The notes: generated from the sequence alone by a model not told the origin. Positions 1-6,750 are shown, counted from the stretch's first letter. The stretch is 8,678 bases of DNA from Candidatus Bathyarchaeota archaeon (GCA_026414245.1 JAOAJJ010000047.1:1-8678); one strand, 5' to 3'. Made by a program: numbers and translations.

Positions 1-11
1 CAAAAGCGCTC

Positions 12-1709
12 ATGTGGATGCTTTATGCTGGAAAACCGTCTAGACTGAAAGACAGCCTAGAGGCAGCTGGAATAAGAATATATCCGGAAGCATACCTATC
101 ATTAATAGGGCTCCTCCTAATAGTATCGGCAGCCGCATCAGCAGCCATAATATGGCTTACAGGCTTCTTCCCGGCAGCTATAGCGCCAATTATAATCCTA
201 CTAATCGGCTACGCGCTGCCAAGCATAAAAGCCCAGGATAGGGCTGCAAAGCTAGACATGGAGGCGCCGTTCATGGCAGCTTACATAAGCGTTATGGCGA
301 CCGGCGGGCTGTCCCCCTACCTAAGCCTGAAGAGGCTGAAGAGATGCGAGCTTCTTCCACACACATCTAAGACAGCGAGGCTCATGGAGGTTGACGTACA
401 CTTAAAAGGCATGGATCCGGTGGCAGCAATAGAGAAGTCCGCTGAAAAGGTTCCCTCAAAAGAATATAAAGAGTTTCTTTTAGGTTACGTTCACACGCTT
501 AGGACTGGTGGAGACGTAGTCCACTACCTGCTAACTCGGACAGAAACAATGTTTAGGGATCTAGCCACGAAGATAAGGGCTTTCGGCGAGAGGGCGGCTA
601 TGCTCCTGGAATCTTATGTTGCGATAATGATACTTTCAACGCTCGGCGTAAGCATTATTTATCTAACATCCATAGCCTTCCAGGGATACTGGCAGGGAGG
701 CTTTACAGCTGAAAACTTCCTCATGTACGCGTATATTCTCATACCGGCTATATCAATGCTCTTCATATATCTCTCAGACCTATCCAGCTTCCAAGAACCC
801 ATCTATGAAACCGCACCATACAAAATCTTCATGGCTTCCCTACCATTAATGCTCTTCCTAACCCTAGAAATGTTCCTCATATACATGATTCCCGAACTAG
901 CCCTCCTACTGCCCTTCACAGACCAATTCAAGAACTTCCTAACGCTCCTCAGAAGCTTACTGGGTTTAGAGCGTGGCTTCGAGCCGTCGCTGGGCATAGG
1001 CATAGCCCTAATAGTCGGCACAATTCCAGCTGCAGCTTCCCACAGCTACTATAACCGTAAGAGGGGCAGAAGCATAGTTAGAGAGGTGACGAACTTCCTC
1101 AGAGACTTAACCGAGGCGAGGAAGACCGGAGCTTCACCGGAAGCCTGCATAAACCAGCTCTCAACAAGATCCTACGGCGCCTTCTCCAAGCATCTGAGGA
1201 TAGTTGCCCGGCAGCTCCGTTGGGGGCAACCGTTTAGAGTTGTCTACGAAACTTTGAGGAAGAGGATAAGCTCATGGTTCGCGCTGATAAACCTCTACTT
1301 GTTGGTTGATGCGACGGAGGTCGGCGGTGGAAGCCCTGAAACCCTTGAGACCATGGCAAGGTTCGGAGAGATGCAGGCTTCTCTTGAGAAGGAGAAGATG
1401 GCTGCCCTTCGCCCGCTTATAATAATGCCCTACATAGGTTCAGCCATAATGGTTTTCTCAACGCTTATAACAATAAACTTCATGAACTCGGCAATAATGT
1501 CCATATCACGCACACCAATACAATACATGCAGATAATAACGACGATTGTTCCAGCACTAGTCTTCCAATCATATTTGACGGGTATAGTGACTGGGAAAGT
1601 GAGCACGGGAAACGTTTCAGCAGGCTTCAGACACGCAATAATACTAACAATAATAACTCTGTTAACAATCGTTTTCATGAGGTTCTTTAGGTTAATTCTA
1701 CCATTCTAG
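12..1709 (+). CDS. Type II/IV secretion system F-domain membrane protein (TadC/FlaJ/PilC-like pilus assembly platform)
   Basis: This is the inner-membrane platform protein of an archaeal type IV pilus-like machine; in this family it couples a cytoplasmic secretion ATPase to pilin insertion or extraction. The 565 residues contain two F-type domains. The first spans about 82-220 and starts with DMEAPFMAAYISVMATGG. The second spans about 361-495, with FLRDLTEARKTG at 361-372, W404-G-Q-P, VGGGSPETLE from 437 and LRPLIIMPYIG near 467. I count about nine hydrophobic segments: two near 27-70, one near 198-220, three between 235 and 345, and three between 467 and the end. A GxVSTGNVSAGFRHA stretch before the last helix is typical of archaeal members. 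The start is uncertain: the frame stays open to the window edge, and only about 20 residues precede the first conserved AGIRIYPEAY motif, so the true start may lie upstream. It leads the operon of pilin-like genes. An archaellum FlaJ is less likely because no other archaellum genes are present. Confidence 0.88.
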   Translation: MWMLYAGKPSRLKDSLEAAGIRIYPEAYLSLIGLLLIVSAAASAAIIWLTGFFPAAIAPIIILLIGYALPSIKAQDRAAKLDMEAPFMAAYISVMATGGLSPYLSLKRLKRCELLPHTSKTARLMEVDVHLKGMDPVAAIEKSAEKVPSKEYKEFLLGYVHTLRTGGDVVHYLLTRTETMFRDLATKIRAFGERAAMLLESYVAIMILSTLGVSIIYLTSIAFQGYWQGGFTAENFLMYAYILIPAISMLFIYLSDLSSFQEPIYETAPYKIFMASLPLMLFLTLEMFLIYMIPELALLLPFTDQFKNFLTLLRSLLGLERGFEPSLGIGIALIVGTIPAAASHSYYNRKRGRSIVREVTNFLRDLTEARKTGASPEACINQLSTRSYGAFSKHLRIVARQLRWGQPFRVVYETLRKRISSWFALINLYLLVDATEVGGGSPETLETMARFGEMQASLEKEKMAALRPLIIMPYIGSAIMVFSTLITINFMNSAIMSISRTPIQYMQIITTIVPALVFQSYLTGIVTGKVSTGNVSAGFRHAIILTIITLLTIVFMRFFRLILPF

Positions 1710-1720
1710 CAGATTCACGT

Positions 1721-1725
1721 GGAGG
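1721..1725 (+). promoter_or_regulatory. Shine-Dalgarno site of the first pilin-like gene
   Basis: GGAGG lies 12 bases before the ATG at 1738, a little farther than usual. No other start codon lies in this frame between the motif and 1738, which supports that ATG. Confidence 0.55.
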
Positions 1726-1737
1726 AAAGTTGCGCGG

Positions 1738-2502
1738 ATGCTGAGAAAATTGGCGGAGGGCTCCAAGGGGCTAAAAACCATGACCGGTGAAAGGGCTGTT
1801 TCACCAGTAATATCAACGGTGATAATAACCGCAACTCTGCTAATAATTTTAGTAGTCGCCTCCTTCATAGCAACAAGCATGCTTGAAATCCAAATCCAAA
1901 ACTCCGAGTTCGAGCAGGCTAAAACAGCCATGCTCCTACTAGACAAAACGATAATAGACGTATCCCTAAGGCCTGGAGCCGCAGGCTCAGTGCAATTTAA
2001 CCAGAGGAGCGGTGGGATAGGGCTATACAAGGGCGGGGTGATTAATATAAGTATAGTTTCAAGCCTGGGTGTAAATTCTATTACAGTGGAGTCTTATGTC
2101 GTTAAGTATCGTGGGGGAAGCATGGTCTCTACGGCTGAAGCAAACCTAACTGAGCTAGGCGGGCTGCTCGTTGACATGTCTAAACCCCTAGGATATGTCC
2201 GCATAGAGGTTGGAGGCGGAGCATGGATAGTGTTAGATTATAATAGGGTGCGGGTCATAGAGAACCGAGACCTGAAAACAGTAGACATCTACCTTATCAG
2301 CCTAAAGCCCGGGACATTCAGAGGCTCCGGAACCGTGACGGTTAGAGTTCAGAATAAAGGTGTAAGAACCCTATATCAAGGTAAACTTGCAGGTAACTCA
2401 ATACTCAGGGTTGAAGTGGATGAAAGATATGGGGAACGCATCTTACAGGGAAACCTCACAGTCAGGGTTTTAGAGATCCCCATAGAGGTCTCCATAATGT
2501 GA
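1738..2502 (+). CDS. Archaeal pilin-like protein with prepilin signal sequence
   Basis: A 254-residue secreted, membrane-anchored subunit that probably enters a type IV pilus-like filament. Its N terminus is a basic leader ending GERA followed by VSPVISTVIIT. This matches the archaeal pilin pattern best known from haloarchaeal PilA proteins, with predicted cleavage between A20 and V21. One hydrophobic helix runs over about 23-48. A polar helix follows (NSEFEQAKTAMLL from 55), then RPGAAGSVQF at 78-87 and a beta-rich domain to the C terminus. I recognise this order of helix, RPG motif and strands as typical of archaeal pilin-like proteins but cannot name the family. It has three N-glycosylation sequons. 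It sits 28 bases after the platform gene. An internal ATG at codon 15 would remove most of the basic leader and has no ribosome site, so the first ATG is preferred. Whether it is the main pilin or a minor one cannot be decided. Confidence 0.82.
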   Translation: MLRKLAEGSKGLKTMTGERAVSPVISTVIITATLLIILVVASFIATSMLEIQIQNSEFEQAKTAMLLLDKTIIDVSLRPGAAGSVQFNQRSGGIGLYKGGVINISIVSSLGVNSITVESYVVKYRGGSMVSTAEANLTELGGLLVDMSKPLGYVRIEVGGGAWIVLDYNRVRVIENRDLKTVDIYLISLKPGTFRGSGTVTVRVQNKGVRTLYQGKLAGNSILRVEVDERYGERILQGNLTVRVLEIPIEVSIM

Positions 2503-2506
2503 GGTG
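2501..2506 (+). promoter_or_regulatory. Shine-Dalgarno site overlapping the upstream stop codon
   Basis: GAGGTG, a perfect match to the archaeal 16S rRNA tail, overlaps the TGA stop of the preceding gene and lies 8 bases before the ATG at 2515. It fixes that start and indicates coupled translation of the two genes. Confidence 0.7.
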
Positions 2507-2514
2507 GGCTGAGA

Positions 2515-3036
2515 ATGGTTCATGTGTCAATACAGCACATTATTGGAACCGTCGCCCTAATAGGGTTAGCGGTATCCGTTGTCCTAGCATACCAGATAAT
2601 TGTCGGCTATGTTGAGGCAAACGTCCTTAAAACCCAGTTAAACCAGGTTGCAGAATACGTTTCAATGAGCTTCTCAAATATAATAAGCCTAACGAGCTTC
2701 ACGTATGGTATACTTAATGAGAGCATAACTGTCTCGAAAGGGCTGAAGCTCCCAGCGGATCTAGGTGGAAAAATCTATACCATAAGGCTTGTGAACGATA
2801 GTGATGGGCTCTATGTTCTCGCGGAGATACCGGGGAGAAGCAACTTATATGCTAAGTCGCCTATACCAGTTAGCCCGGCGACAAAAGTGCAGATAATTAT
2901 GGATGAAAACTTCGCCCTAAACGACCCCAGCATTAAGCCTAAAAAACATGTTTATGGAGGCAACCCGAACATCGTTGTCTGGTGCGAGAATAGGGAGGGA
3001 GTGCTTTATATTGGCTTGGGTTTAAGGGAGGCTTAA
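2515..3036 (+). CDS. Small membrane-anchored pilin-like protein, unrecognised family
   Basis: I do not recognise a named family. The 173 residues start almost directly with a hydrophobic helix (about 6-30, IIGTVALIGLAVSVVLAY) and lack the basic leader and G/A processing site seen in some neighbours. It may therefore keep its N terminus as a membrane anchor, though non-standard processing is possible. After the helix comes a polar amphipathic stretch (about 34-60, including LKTQLNQVAEYVSMSF), then a small beta-rich domain with two N-glycosylation sequons and a single Cys in the C-terminal strand region (VVWCENREG). This build of one N-terminal helix plus an outside beta domain resembles minor pilins, and also archaellum FlaF/FlaG stator-type proteins, but shape is the only evidence. 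It lies 12 bases after the preceding gene and 6 before the next, so it is surely part of the operon. Confidence 0.72.
   Translation: MVHVSIQHIIGTVALIGLAVSVVLAYQIIVGYVEANVLKTQLNQVAEYVSMSFSNIISLTSFTYGILNESITVSKGLKLPADLGGKIYTIRLVNDSDGLYVLAEIPGRSNLYAKSPIPVSPATKVQIIMDENFALNDPSIKPKKHVYGGNPNIVVWCENREGVLYIGLGLREA
3026..3031 (+). promoter_or_regulatory. Shine-Dalgarno site for the 344-residue gene
   Basis: GGGAGG lies inside the last codons of the preceding gene, 11 bases before the ATG at 3043. A second GGAG sits too close to the ATG to serve. Confidence 0.5.
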
Positions 3037-3042
3037 TGGAGA

Positions 3043-4077
3043 ATGAAGATTTACGAGTATATCTTTGCAGCCACAGTAATCGTTGCAATACTTATAGCGG
3101 CAATCTTCTTAACCGGCATATCGCCAACCCTCTATGGAAGCACATCCAGGATGGAGCAGCTTAAAATAGCGGCGCAGAAAATAATGGCTCAGATACTCCT
3201 AAGCCCCGGTGATCCTAGCGACTGGGGAGAAAACATAGCTGTAAAAGCCGAGAGCCTATCCTCATTCGGCTTAGCGGTATCATCGGTCTTCACCAGAGAC
3301 GCCTTCGTCCTAGACCCGGATAAAGTTCAAAGGCTAAGCCAAGATGTATCAGCCCAACTCTATATGCCGCCAAGCAGAGTTCTAGAGTTGTTAAATCTCG
3401 ATTCAGACTACGGCATAAAAATAGAGTTCATACCGGCATTAAACATAAGCGTATCGCTGGAGGGGAAAAGCGCAACCATCAAGATTCTCTCAGAGCAGGG
3501 GGCTCCCGCCTCCTATGTAAGTGTTGTTGCCGGAGCATTCCATGTCCAGGATGGAAAAATAGGGTTTAATGTAGCCCGCTTAACCGATGAGGATGGAGAT
3601 GGGATATGTAAAGTTGGCTTTCCATTTAGCCCACATCTTCTAATAGTGATCGCCGACCATAATGGCGTACAAATGGCGCATGTTTACAGCTCCAATGCCT
3701 ATACCGGCCAACTTATTGGGAGATTCCTCCTATCCCCCATTAAAATTACCGGCGGCAGCTCCCTCCAGGTATTTGCTGTAAGGCTTCCCAACGGATCCCT
3801 CACTTTAAGGAATGTGGTATGTAATCTGAAACCATGGGGTTATCCTGTAGGAAACTATAATTTATATAATGTGAGCCATGTGGAGCCAAACGTTATCGCT
3901 GTGGTTACGCTGAATGAGGACAACAACCTTATAGTCGCATATAAAACTGTTCCCAAAAGCTATGGTTCTTTAGCCGGAGAGGTTTATCCGCCGCTCGCCT
4001 ACATGCTTGAGCGAAGCGTAAAGATCGGGCTTTTCACCTACACGCTTAGGTTAAGGGTTTGGAGGATGATTGAGTGA
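3043..4077 (+). CDS. Membrane-anchored pilin-like protein with Ig-like domain and DEDGDG loop
   Basis: A 344-residue protein of no family I can name. A short start (MKIYEY) is followed by a hydrophobic helix at about 7-27, then a polar helix (about 34-52) that ends in LSPGDPSDWG at 53-62. A similar L-x-S/T-P-G-x-P-x-D-W motif recurs, from memory, after the membrane helix of other archaeal pilin-like proteins. Residues of about 135-215 look like an Ig-type beta sandwich (GAPASYVSVVAGAF, then VIADHNGVQMAHVY). It holds T181-DEDGDG, an acidic loop of the kind that binds calcium in EF-hand or dockerin-like sites. The C-terminal part (about 225-344) is beta-rich and ends RLRVWRMIE. There are three N-glycosylation sequons. 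The last four bases (GTGA) overlap the start of the next gene. Likely a minor pilin or filament-associated surface subunit; the role is inferred from context. Confidence 0.75.
   Translation: MKIYEYIFAATVIVAILIAAIFLTGISPTLYGSTSRMEQLKIAAQKIMAQILLSPGDPSDWGENIAVKAESLSSFGLAVSSVFTRDAFVLDPDKVQRLSQDVSAQLYMPPSRVLELLNLDSDYGIKIEFIPALNISVSLEGKSATIKILSEQGAPASYVSVVAGAFHVQDGKIGFNVARLTDEDGDGICKVGFPFSPHLLIVIADHNGVQMAHVYSSNAYTGQLIGRFLLSPIKITGGSSLQVFAVRLPNGSLTLRNVVCNLKPWGYPVGNYNLYNVSHVEPNVIAVVTLNEDNNLIVAYKTVPKSYGSLAGEVYPPLAYMLERSVKIGLFTYTLRLRVWRMIE
4061..4065 (+). promoter_or_regulatory. Shine-Dalgarno site that decides a GTG start
   Basis: GGAGG lies 8 bases before the GTG at 4074, inside the end of the preceding gene. 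The GTG overlaps the TGA stop as GTGA, a classic coupled stop-start, which supports the GTG as the true start. Confidence 0.72.
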
Positions 4078-4532
4078 AGGGCGGATATAGGCTTGGGCAG
4101 GTGAGGATTATAGAGGCGGTCACAGCCTCAATCTTAATATTTATAGCCTTCACAGCGGCATTCTTCATGCTCTTCTCATCTGAAAAATTTTTCAGGCAGG
4201 AGACTGTGGACTTAGATAGGCTGGCATATAATGTCCTACACCGCCTAGCTGAGTCAGGAGTAATCGACGAGTCCATTGAGGAGGGCCGATATAATGAAGT
4301 TGAATTGCGTAGTGCTCTCCAGAACCTATTGCCCCAAAACTTATACTTCAACTTAACGATACGTGAGCGGGATGCTTCAGGCTTATGGAGACCATATCCC
4401 CCCATCTCTAATGCTCCATCAGGGGTCTTCGAAAGCCCTAGCGAAGTCGCCTCAGCCAGCATAATCTACACGTCTAAGGAGGGGAAAATATACTATTTAA
4501 GCCTCGTTCTAGCGAGGGCTGGGCTAACTTAG
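4074..4532 (+). CDS. Small pilin-like protein (G/Q signal, single N-terminal helix)
   Basis: A 152-residue membrane-anchored protein. The leader MKGGYRLGQ is followed by VRIIEAVTASILIF. A possible prepilin-peptidase cut after G8 would leave Q as the first mature residue, as in methanogen-type class III signals, and puts E14 at mature position 6, one off the usual E5. The residue before G8 is Leu, not charged, so the site is weaker than in its neighbours. The hydrophobic helix covers about 15-34. It is followed by DLDRLAYNVLHRLAESGVID at 46-65 and LLPQNLYFNLTI at 85-96. I recall this pair of motifs from archaeal pilin-like proteins coded next to TadC-type genes. It is the last gene of the operon and overlaps the preceding stop codon; 89 bases without a gene follow. 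The most likely role is a minor pilin. Confidence 0.75.
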   Translation: MKGGYRLGQVRIIEAVTASILIFIAFTAAFFMLFSSEKFFRQETVDLDRLAYNVLHRLAESGVIDESIEEGRYNEVELRSALQNLLPQNLYFNLTIRERDASGLWRPYPPISNAPSGVFESPSEVASASIIYTSKEGKIYYLSLVLARAGLT

Positions 4533-4566
4533 GCTTGCATCCAAGTAGTCTATATTATTAGATCAT

Positions 4567-4584
4567 AAAATATATATTTATAAT
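4567..4584 (+). promoter_or_regulatory. Candidate TATA box of the 618-residue gene
   Basis: The 89-base gap between 4532 and 4622 is strikingly A/T-rich, with an uninterrupted A/T run (AAAATATATATTTATAAT) of archaeal TATA character. Transcription would start about 25 bases downstream, near 4596-4605, giving a leader of about 20 bases. This suggests the large gene has its own promoter in addition to any read-through from the operon. Confidence 0.6.
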
Positions 4585-4596
4585 GTCAAATATATC

Positions 4597-4618
4597 TTAT
4601 CATAGCAAGAGATGATAA
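4597..4618 (+). repeat. Perfect inverted repeat between TATA box and start codon
   Basis: TTATCAT at 4597-4603 and ATGATAA at 4612-4618 are exact reverse complements separated by 8 bases. The left arm falls near the expected transcription start and the right arm covers most of the ribosome binding site. It could be an operator for a dimeric repressor or an RNA hairpin that hides the ribosome site; nothing here separates the two. Confidence 0.6.
4609..4616 (+). promoter_or_regulatory. Shine-Dalgarno site supporting a GTG start
   Basis: GAGATGAT differs by one base from GAGGTGAT, the ideal archaeal site, and ends 5 bases before the GTG at 4622. It supports that GTG, which also gives the full basic leader of the pilin-type signal. 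Confidence 0.55.
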
Positions 4619-4621
4619 TTC

Positions 4622-6478
4622 GTGAATAGATTTAGAAGCAGTAAAAGAGGCCAGTTTATTATTCTAGCCGCTATTATAATAGCGGCCTTCATGTTCTCTC
4701 TAGTTCTTACAATAAGCCAATTGGGTACAAGTAGGCTTGAAGTGTCCTATGAGCCGGTGGACGAATTAGTTTTAACGATAGCGAGCGACTTTGAAAGATC
4801 TATGGCGAGAGCCTTAGCGAAGGCTACGCAAAAGTACTCTGAAACCGGAGACATTAGCTCAGCTGGAGGATCCGGTGAGGAGTTTATTCAGGAATGGCTT
4901 AGGGCTACTCTGGAATCCTACAGCGGCTTCGGCGTAAACATTTTTCTAGCGCCTGAGAACAGCAGCGGTAGGAATGTGGGTTGGGATATAGAGTGGGGTG
5001 AGGGAAGAGGTAAGAGCGTGGTTTACACGACGTTCGGCATCGATGTTGAAGCCTACGATCTTAGGAATCTAGCCATGACTTCGCTGAAAGCAGTATACCT
5101 CGACATAGTAGACGCTGAAGTAAAGTTGTCTAGTGCGAGAAGCAATATGACAATCCTATTCAGAGTTCAGGTGGGCGGGAAGGGGCGGAATACGCCGATA
5201 TCAGACCTTACGCAAGACAATATAGTGTTGCTCGCTAATGGAACCAAAGACGTCGCCGGCAGACTCATAGATTTCAGATATATGGGTCAGGGAATATATG
5301 AGGCGCTCTTCAATTCTACCGGCTTAATTGCGGAAAGCTTCACCCTAAAGGTTACCACCAACGATGATATAATTGTTGCAGCAAACCTATACACGTGCAC
5401 TCTAACCCTTATGAGCGATAATATGGCAACGCCAAATATCGTCGATAATGGAGGCACCCTCACAGTTAACGGAACAACCTCTAATCCACCATACATCCTA
5501 TCACTCTTCCAAGCTCAATCGCTTAAAATATCATTTACACCACCTGAAGGAAACACCTCTATAGGTTTCTCTTCCAGCGGCCCTATCAATCTTACGCGGA
5601 ATGGAAATACTGCGATGGTGAATGTGTTTAATTATGGCAGTGCGAGCATAGTCGCCCTCTATAATTCATCCAGGCTTACTGCCCCAACCGCCTGCTACAT
5701 AAATCTAACTAGCCGAGAGTACGGTGGCAATACGGTCAACAAGGGAACCTTTACAATAAAGTTTCCGAACGGAACCTCACATAAATCTGATAGGTTGCCG
5801 GTAAATAATCTACCAGTTCCATATAATCAGACACTAGAGATAACATATAATCCTGACTTCGGGTACATCTTCAGGAACTGGGAGATCCAAAACCGCATAA
5901 TAATAGGAAACACCGCTTCTCTATCCACTAAAATCACCGCCCTAAGCAACGGAACAATCACAGCGGTCTATGAAAAATCAAGACCCCCTGAATGGCGCAT
6001 CGTATACATCTCCCCAGAGGAGAAACATACAGATCCAAAGAAAGAAAAAGAATTTATACTCAAGTTAGTTCCTGTTAATGGAACTATTACGCCGCGTCTT
6101 AATAATCCTCACGATAAACGTTCTGGAAACACAACGGAGACGACGCCAATGCTATTTCTCGGCGATAATATAAATATAGCTTTGTATGCTAAATATACTA
6201 AAAATGATGGTGCTAAAAAAGGAGAAGAAGCATTTATAGATGTTAAGGTCACCTTAGGCTTCTTCACCGGTAACAAATTCTATGAAATTGGTAGCAGGGT
6301 GATTAGGGTCCCCAAATCGAACCAACATCTCCAATATAATATTGCTTTTCAGCCGAAGATCAGCGTGATACCGGCGGGGAGTATATTATCTCTGATCCTT
6401 GAGCGGGTAGATGACGATATTGGGGGAACATTACATATACTCTGCGGCTCAGGGGGCTCAAGGATTATACTTTGGTGA
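4622..6478 (+). CDS. Large glycosylated pilin-like surface protein with tandem beta domains
   Basis: A 618-residue protein that is probably exported and anchored or assembled through a pilin-type N terminus. The leader MNRFRSSKRG is followed by QFIILAAIIIAAFMFSLV, a strong prepilin-peptidase-type site after G10 with Q as first mature residue. Residues of about 45-170 form a mixed helix/strand region (DFERSMARALAKAT near 56, W92-range helix). About 170-258 looks Ig-like (PISDLTQDNIVLL). Two related tandem domains follow at 259-351 and 358-454; the second, with GYIFRNWEI from 414 and GTITAVYE near its end, resembles divergent InlB B-repeat domains. A C-terminal beta domain (about 458-618) ends GSGGSRIILW. 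There are 14 N-x-S/T sequons and only three Cys (259, 358, 608). It follows the pilin operon with its own promoter. Likely an adhesin-like or tip subunit of the filament; an independent cell-surface protein is the alternative. Confidence 0.78.
   Translation: MNRFRSSKRGQFIILAAIIIAAFMFSLVLTISQLGTSRLEVSYEPVDELVLTIASDFERSMARALAKATQKYSETGDISSAGGSGEEFIQEWLRATLESYSGFGVNIFLAPENSSGRNVGWDIEWGEGRGKSVVYTTFGIDVEAYDLRNLAMTSLKAVYLDIVDAEVKLSSARSNMTILFRVQVGGKGRNTPISDLTQDNIVLLANGTKDVAGRLIDFRYMGQGIYEALFNSTGLIAESFTLKVTTNDDIIVAANLYTCTLTLMSDNMATPNIVDNGGTLTVNGTTSNPPYILSLFQAQSLKISFTPPEGNTSIGFSSSGPINLTRNGNTAMVNVFNYGSASIVALYNSSRLTAPTACYINLTSREYGGNTVNKGTFTIKFPNGTSHKSDRLPVNNLPVPYNQTLEITYNPDFGYIFRNWEIQNRIIIGNTASLSTKITALSNGTITAVYEKSRPPEWRIVYISPEEKHTDPKKEKEFILKLVPVNGTITPRLNNPHDKRSGNTTETTPMLFLGDNINIALYAKYTKNDGAKKGEEAFIDVKVTLGFFTGNKFYEIGSRVIRVPKSNQHLQYNIAFQPKISVIPAGSILSLILERVDDDIGGTLHILCGSGGSRIILW
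5396..5674 (+). repeat. Tandem protein domain, copy A (residues 259-351)
   Basis: This copy starts with C259-TLTLMS, has a GGTLTVNG hairpin and a QAQSLKISFTPPEG stretch, and ends GSASIVALYNSSR. The same order appears in the copy that starts 99 residues later. DNA identity is low, so the duplication is old. Confidence 0.5.
5693..5983 (+). repeat. Tandem protein domain, copy B (residues 358-454), InlB B-repeat-like
   Basis: This copy starts with C358-YINLTS, has KGTFTIKFPNG and YNQTLEITYNPDFG, then a GYxFxxWEI core from 414, and ends NGTITAVYEKSR. The GY-aromatic-x-x-W core and the final TAVY strand are the marks of divergent InlB B-repeat domains found in many surface proteins. Confidence 0.5.
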
Positions 6479-6613
6479 TCTTTAAGGGAGCTCTGTTTGC
6501 CGCACTTTTAAAGCATGATGTTAAACTATGAGGGGAGAACGTTAGTAGGCTTCCCGTTTAAAGGACTTAATTTGCTTATCTCTTATGTGACTTAAAGAAG
6601 AGTTGCTTCAATA

Positions 6614-6637
6614 TCCTTATTCTTTCCTTTTATCTAT
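6614..6637 (+). terminator. Candidate pyrimidine-rich terminator of the surface-protein gene
   Basis: A run rich in T (core TTCTTTCCTTTTATCTATT) lies about 140 bases after the stop codon. Archaeal termination relies on T-rich tracts in the coding strand. The tract is interrupted by C and A, so this is only a candidate. Confidence 0.3.
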
Positions 6638-6696
6638 TCATTGGGGGAATTTAAGGGTTTATGTGAGGGGAGCGTGTGGATCCGGTTGGAGATCGC

Positions 6697-6716
6697 TGAC
6701 CTGTTTTCTCAGGTTA
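6697..6716 (+). other. Short hairpin in the convergent gap
   Basis: TGACCTG at 6697-6703 pairs with CAGGTTA at 6710-6716 (seven pairs, one of them G-U) around a 6-base TTTTCT loop. It has no T run after it, so it is not a bacterial-style terminator. Function unknown. Confidence 0.35.
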
Positions 6717-6750
6717 ATGGAGGCTGCGGGGGAGATGCGTGGCACAGAGC

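Noticed and set aside
1780..1782. Internal ATG (codon 15) as the start of the 254-residue gene
   Set aside because: It would leave a leader of only MTGERA and has no ribosome site, while the ATG at 1738 has GGAGG upstream.
1698..2030. 110-codon frame on the - strand
   Set aside because: Antisense shadow of the 254-residue pilin-like gene, which has a clear signal sequence and ribosome site.
4046..4462. 138-codon frame on the - strand
   Set aside because: It lies opposite the well-supported 152-residue pilin-like gene, and its translation is an antisense shadow rich in Ser and Leu with no family pattern.
12..4532. An archaellum (archaeal flagellum) operon
   Set aside because: A FlaJ-like platform is present, but no FlaB-type flagellin, FlaH or FlaI was seen, and the subunits are too diverse. 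A pilus-like system fits better, though the upstream part is unseen.
4533..4621. T-rich terminator for the pilin operon before the large gene
   Set aside because: The gap is A/T-rich but alternates A and T; no clear T tract stands out, and the same bases are better read as a promoter.
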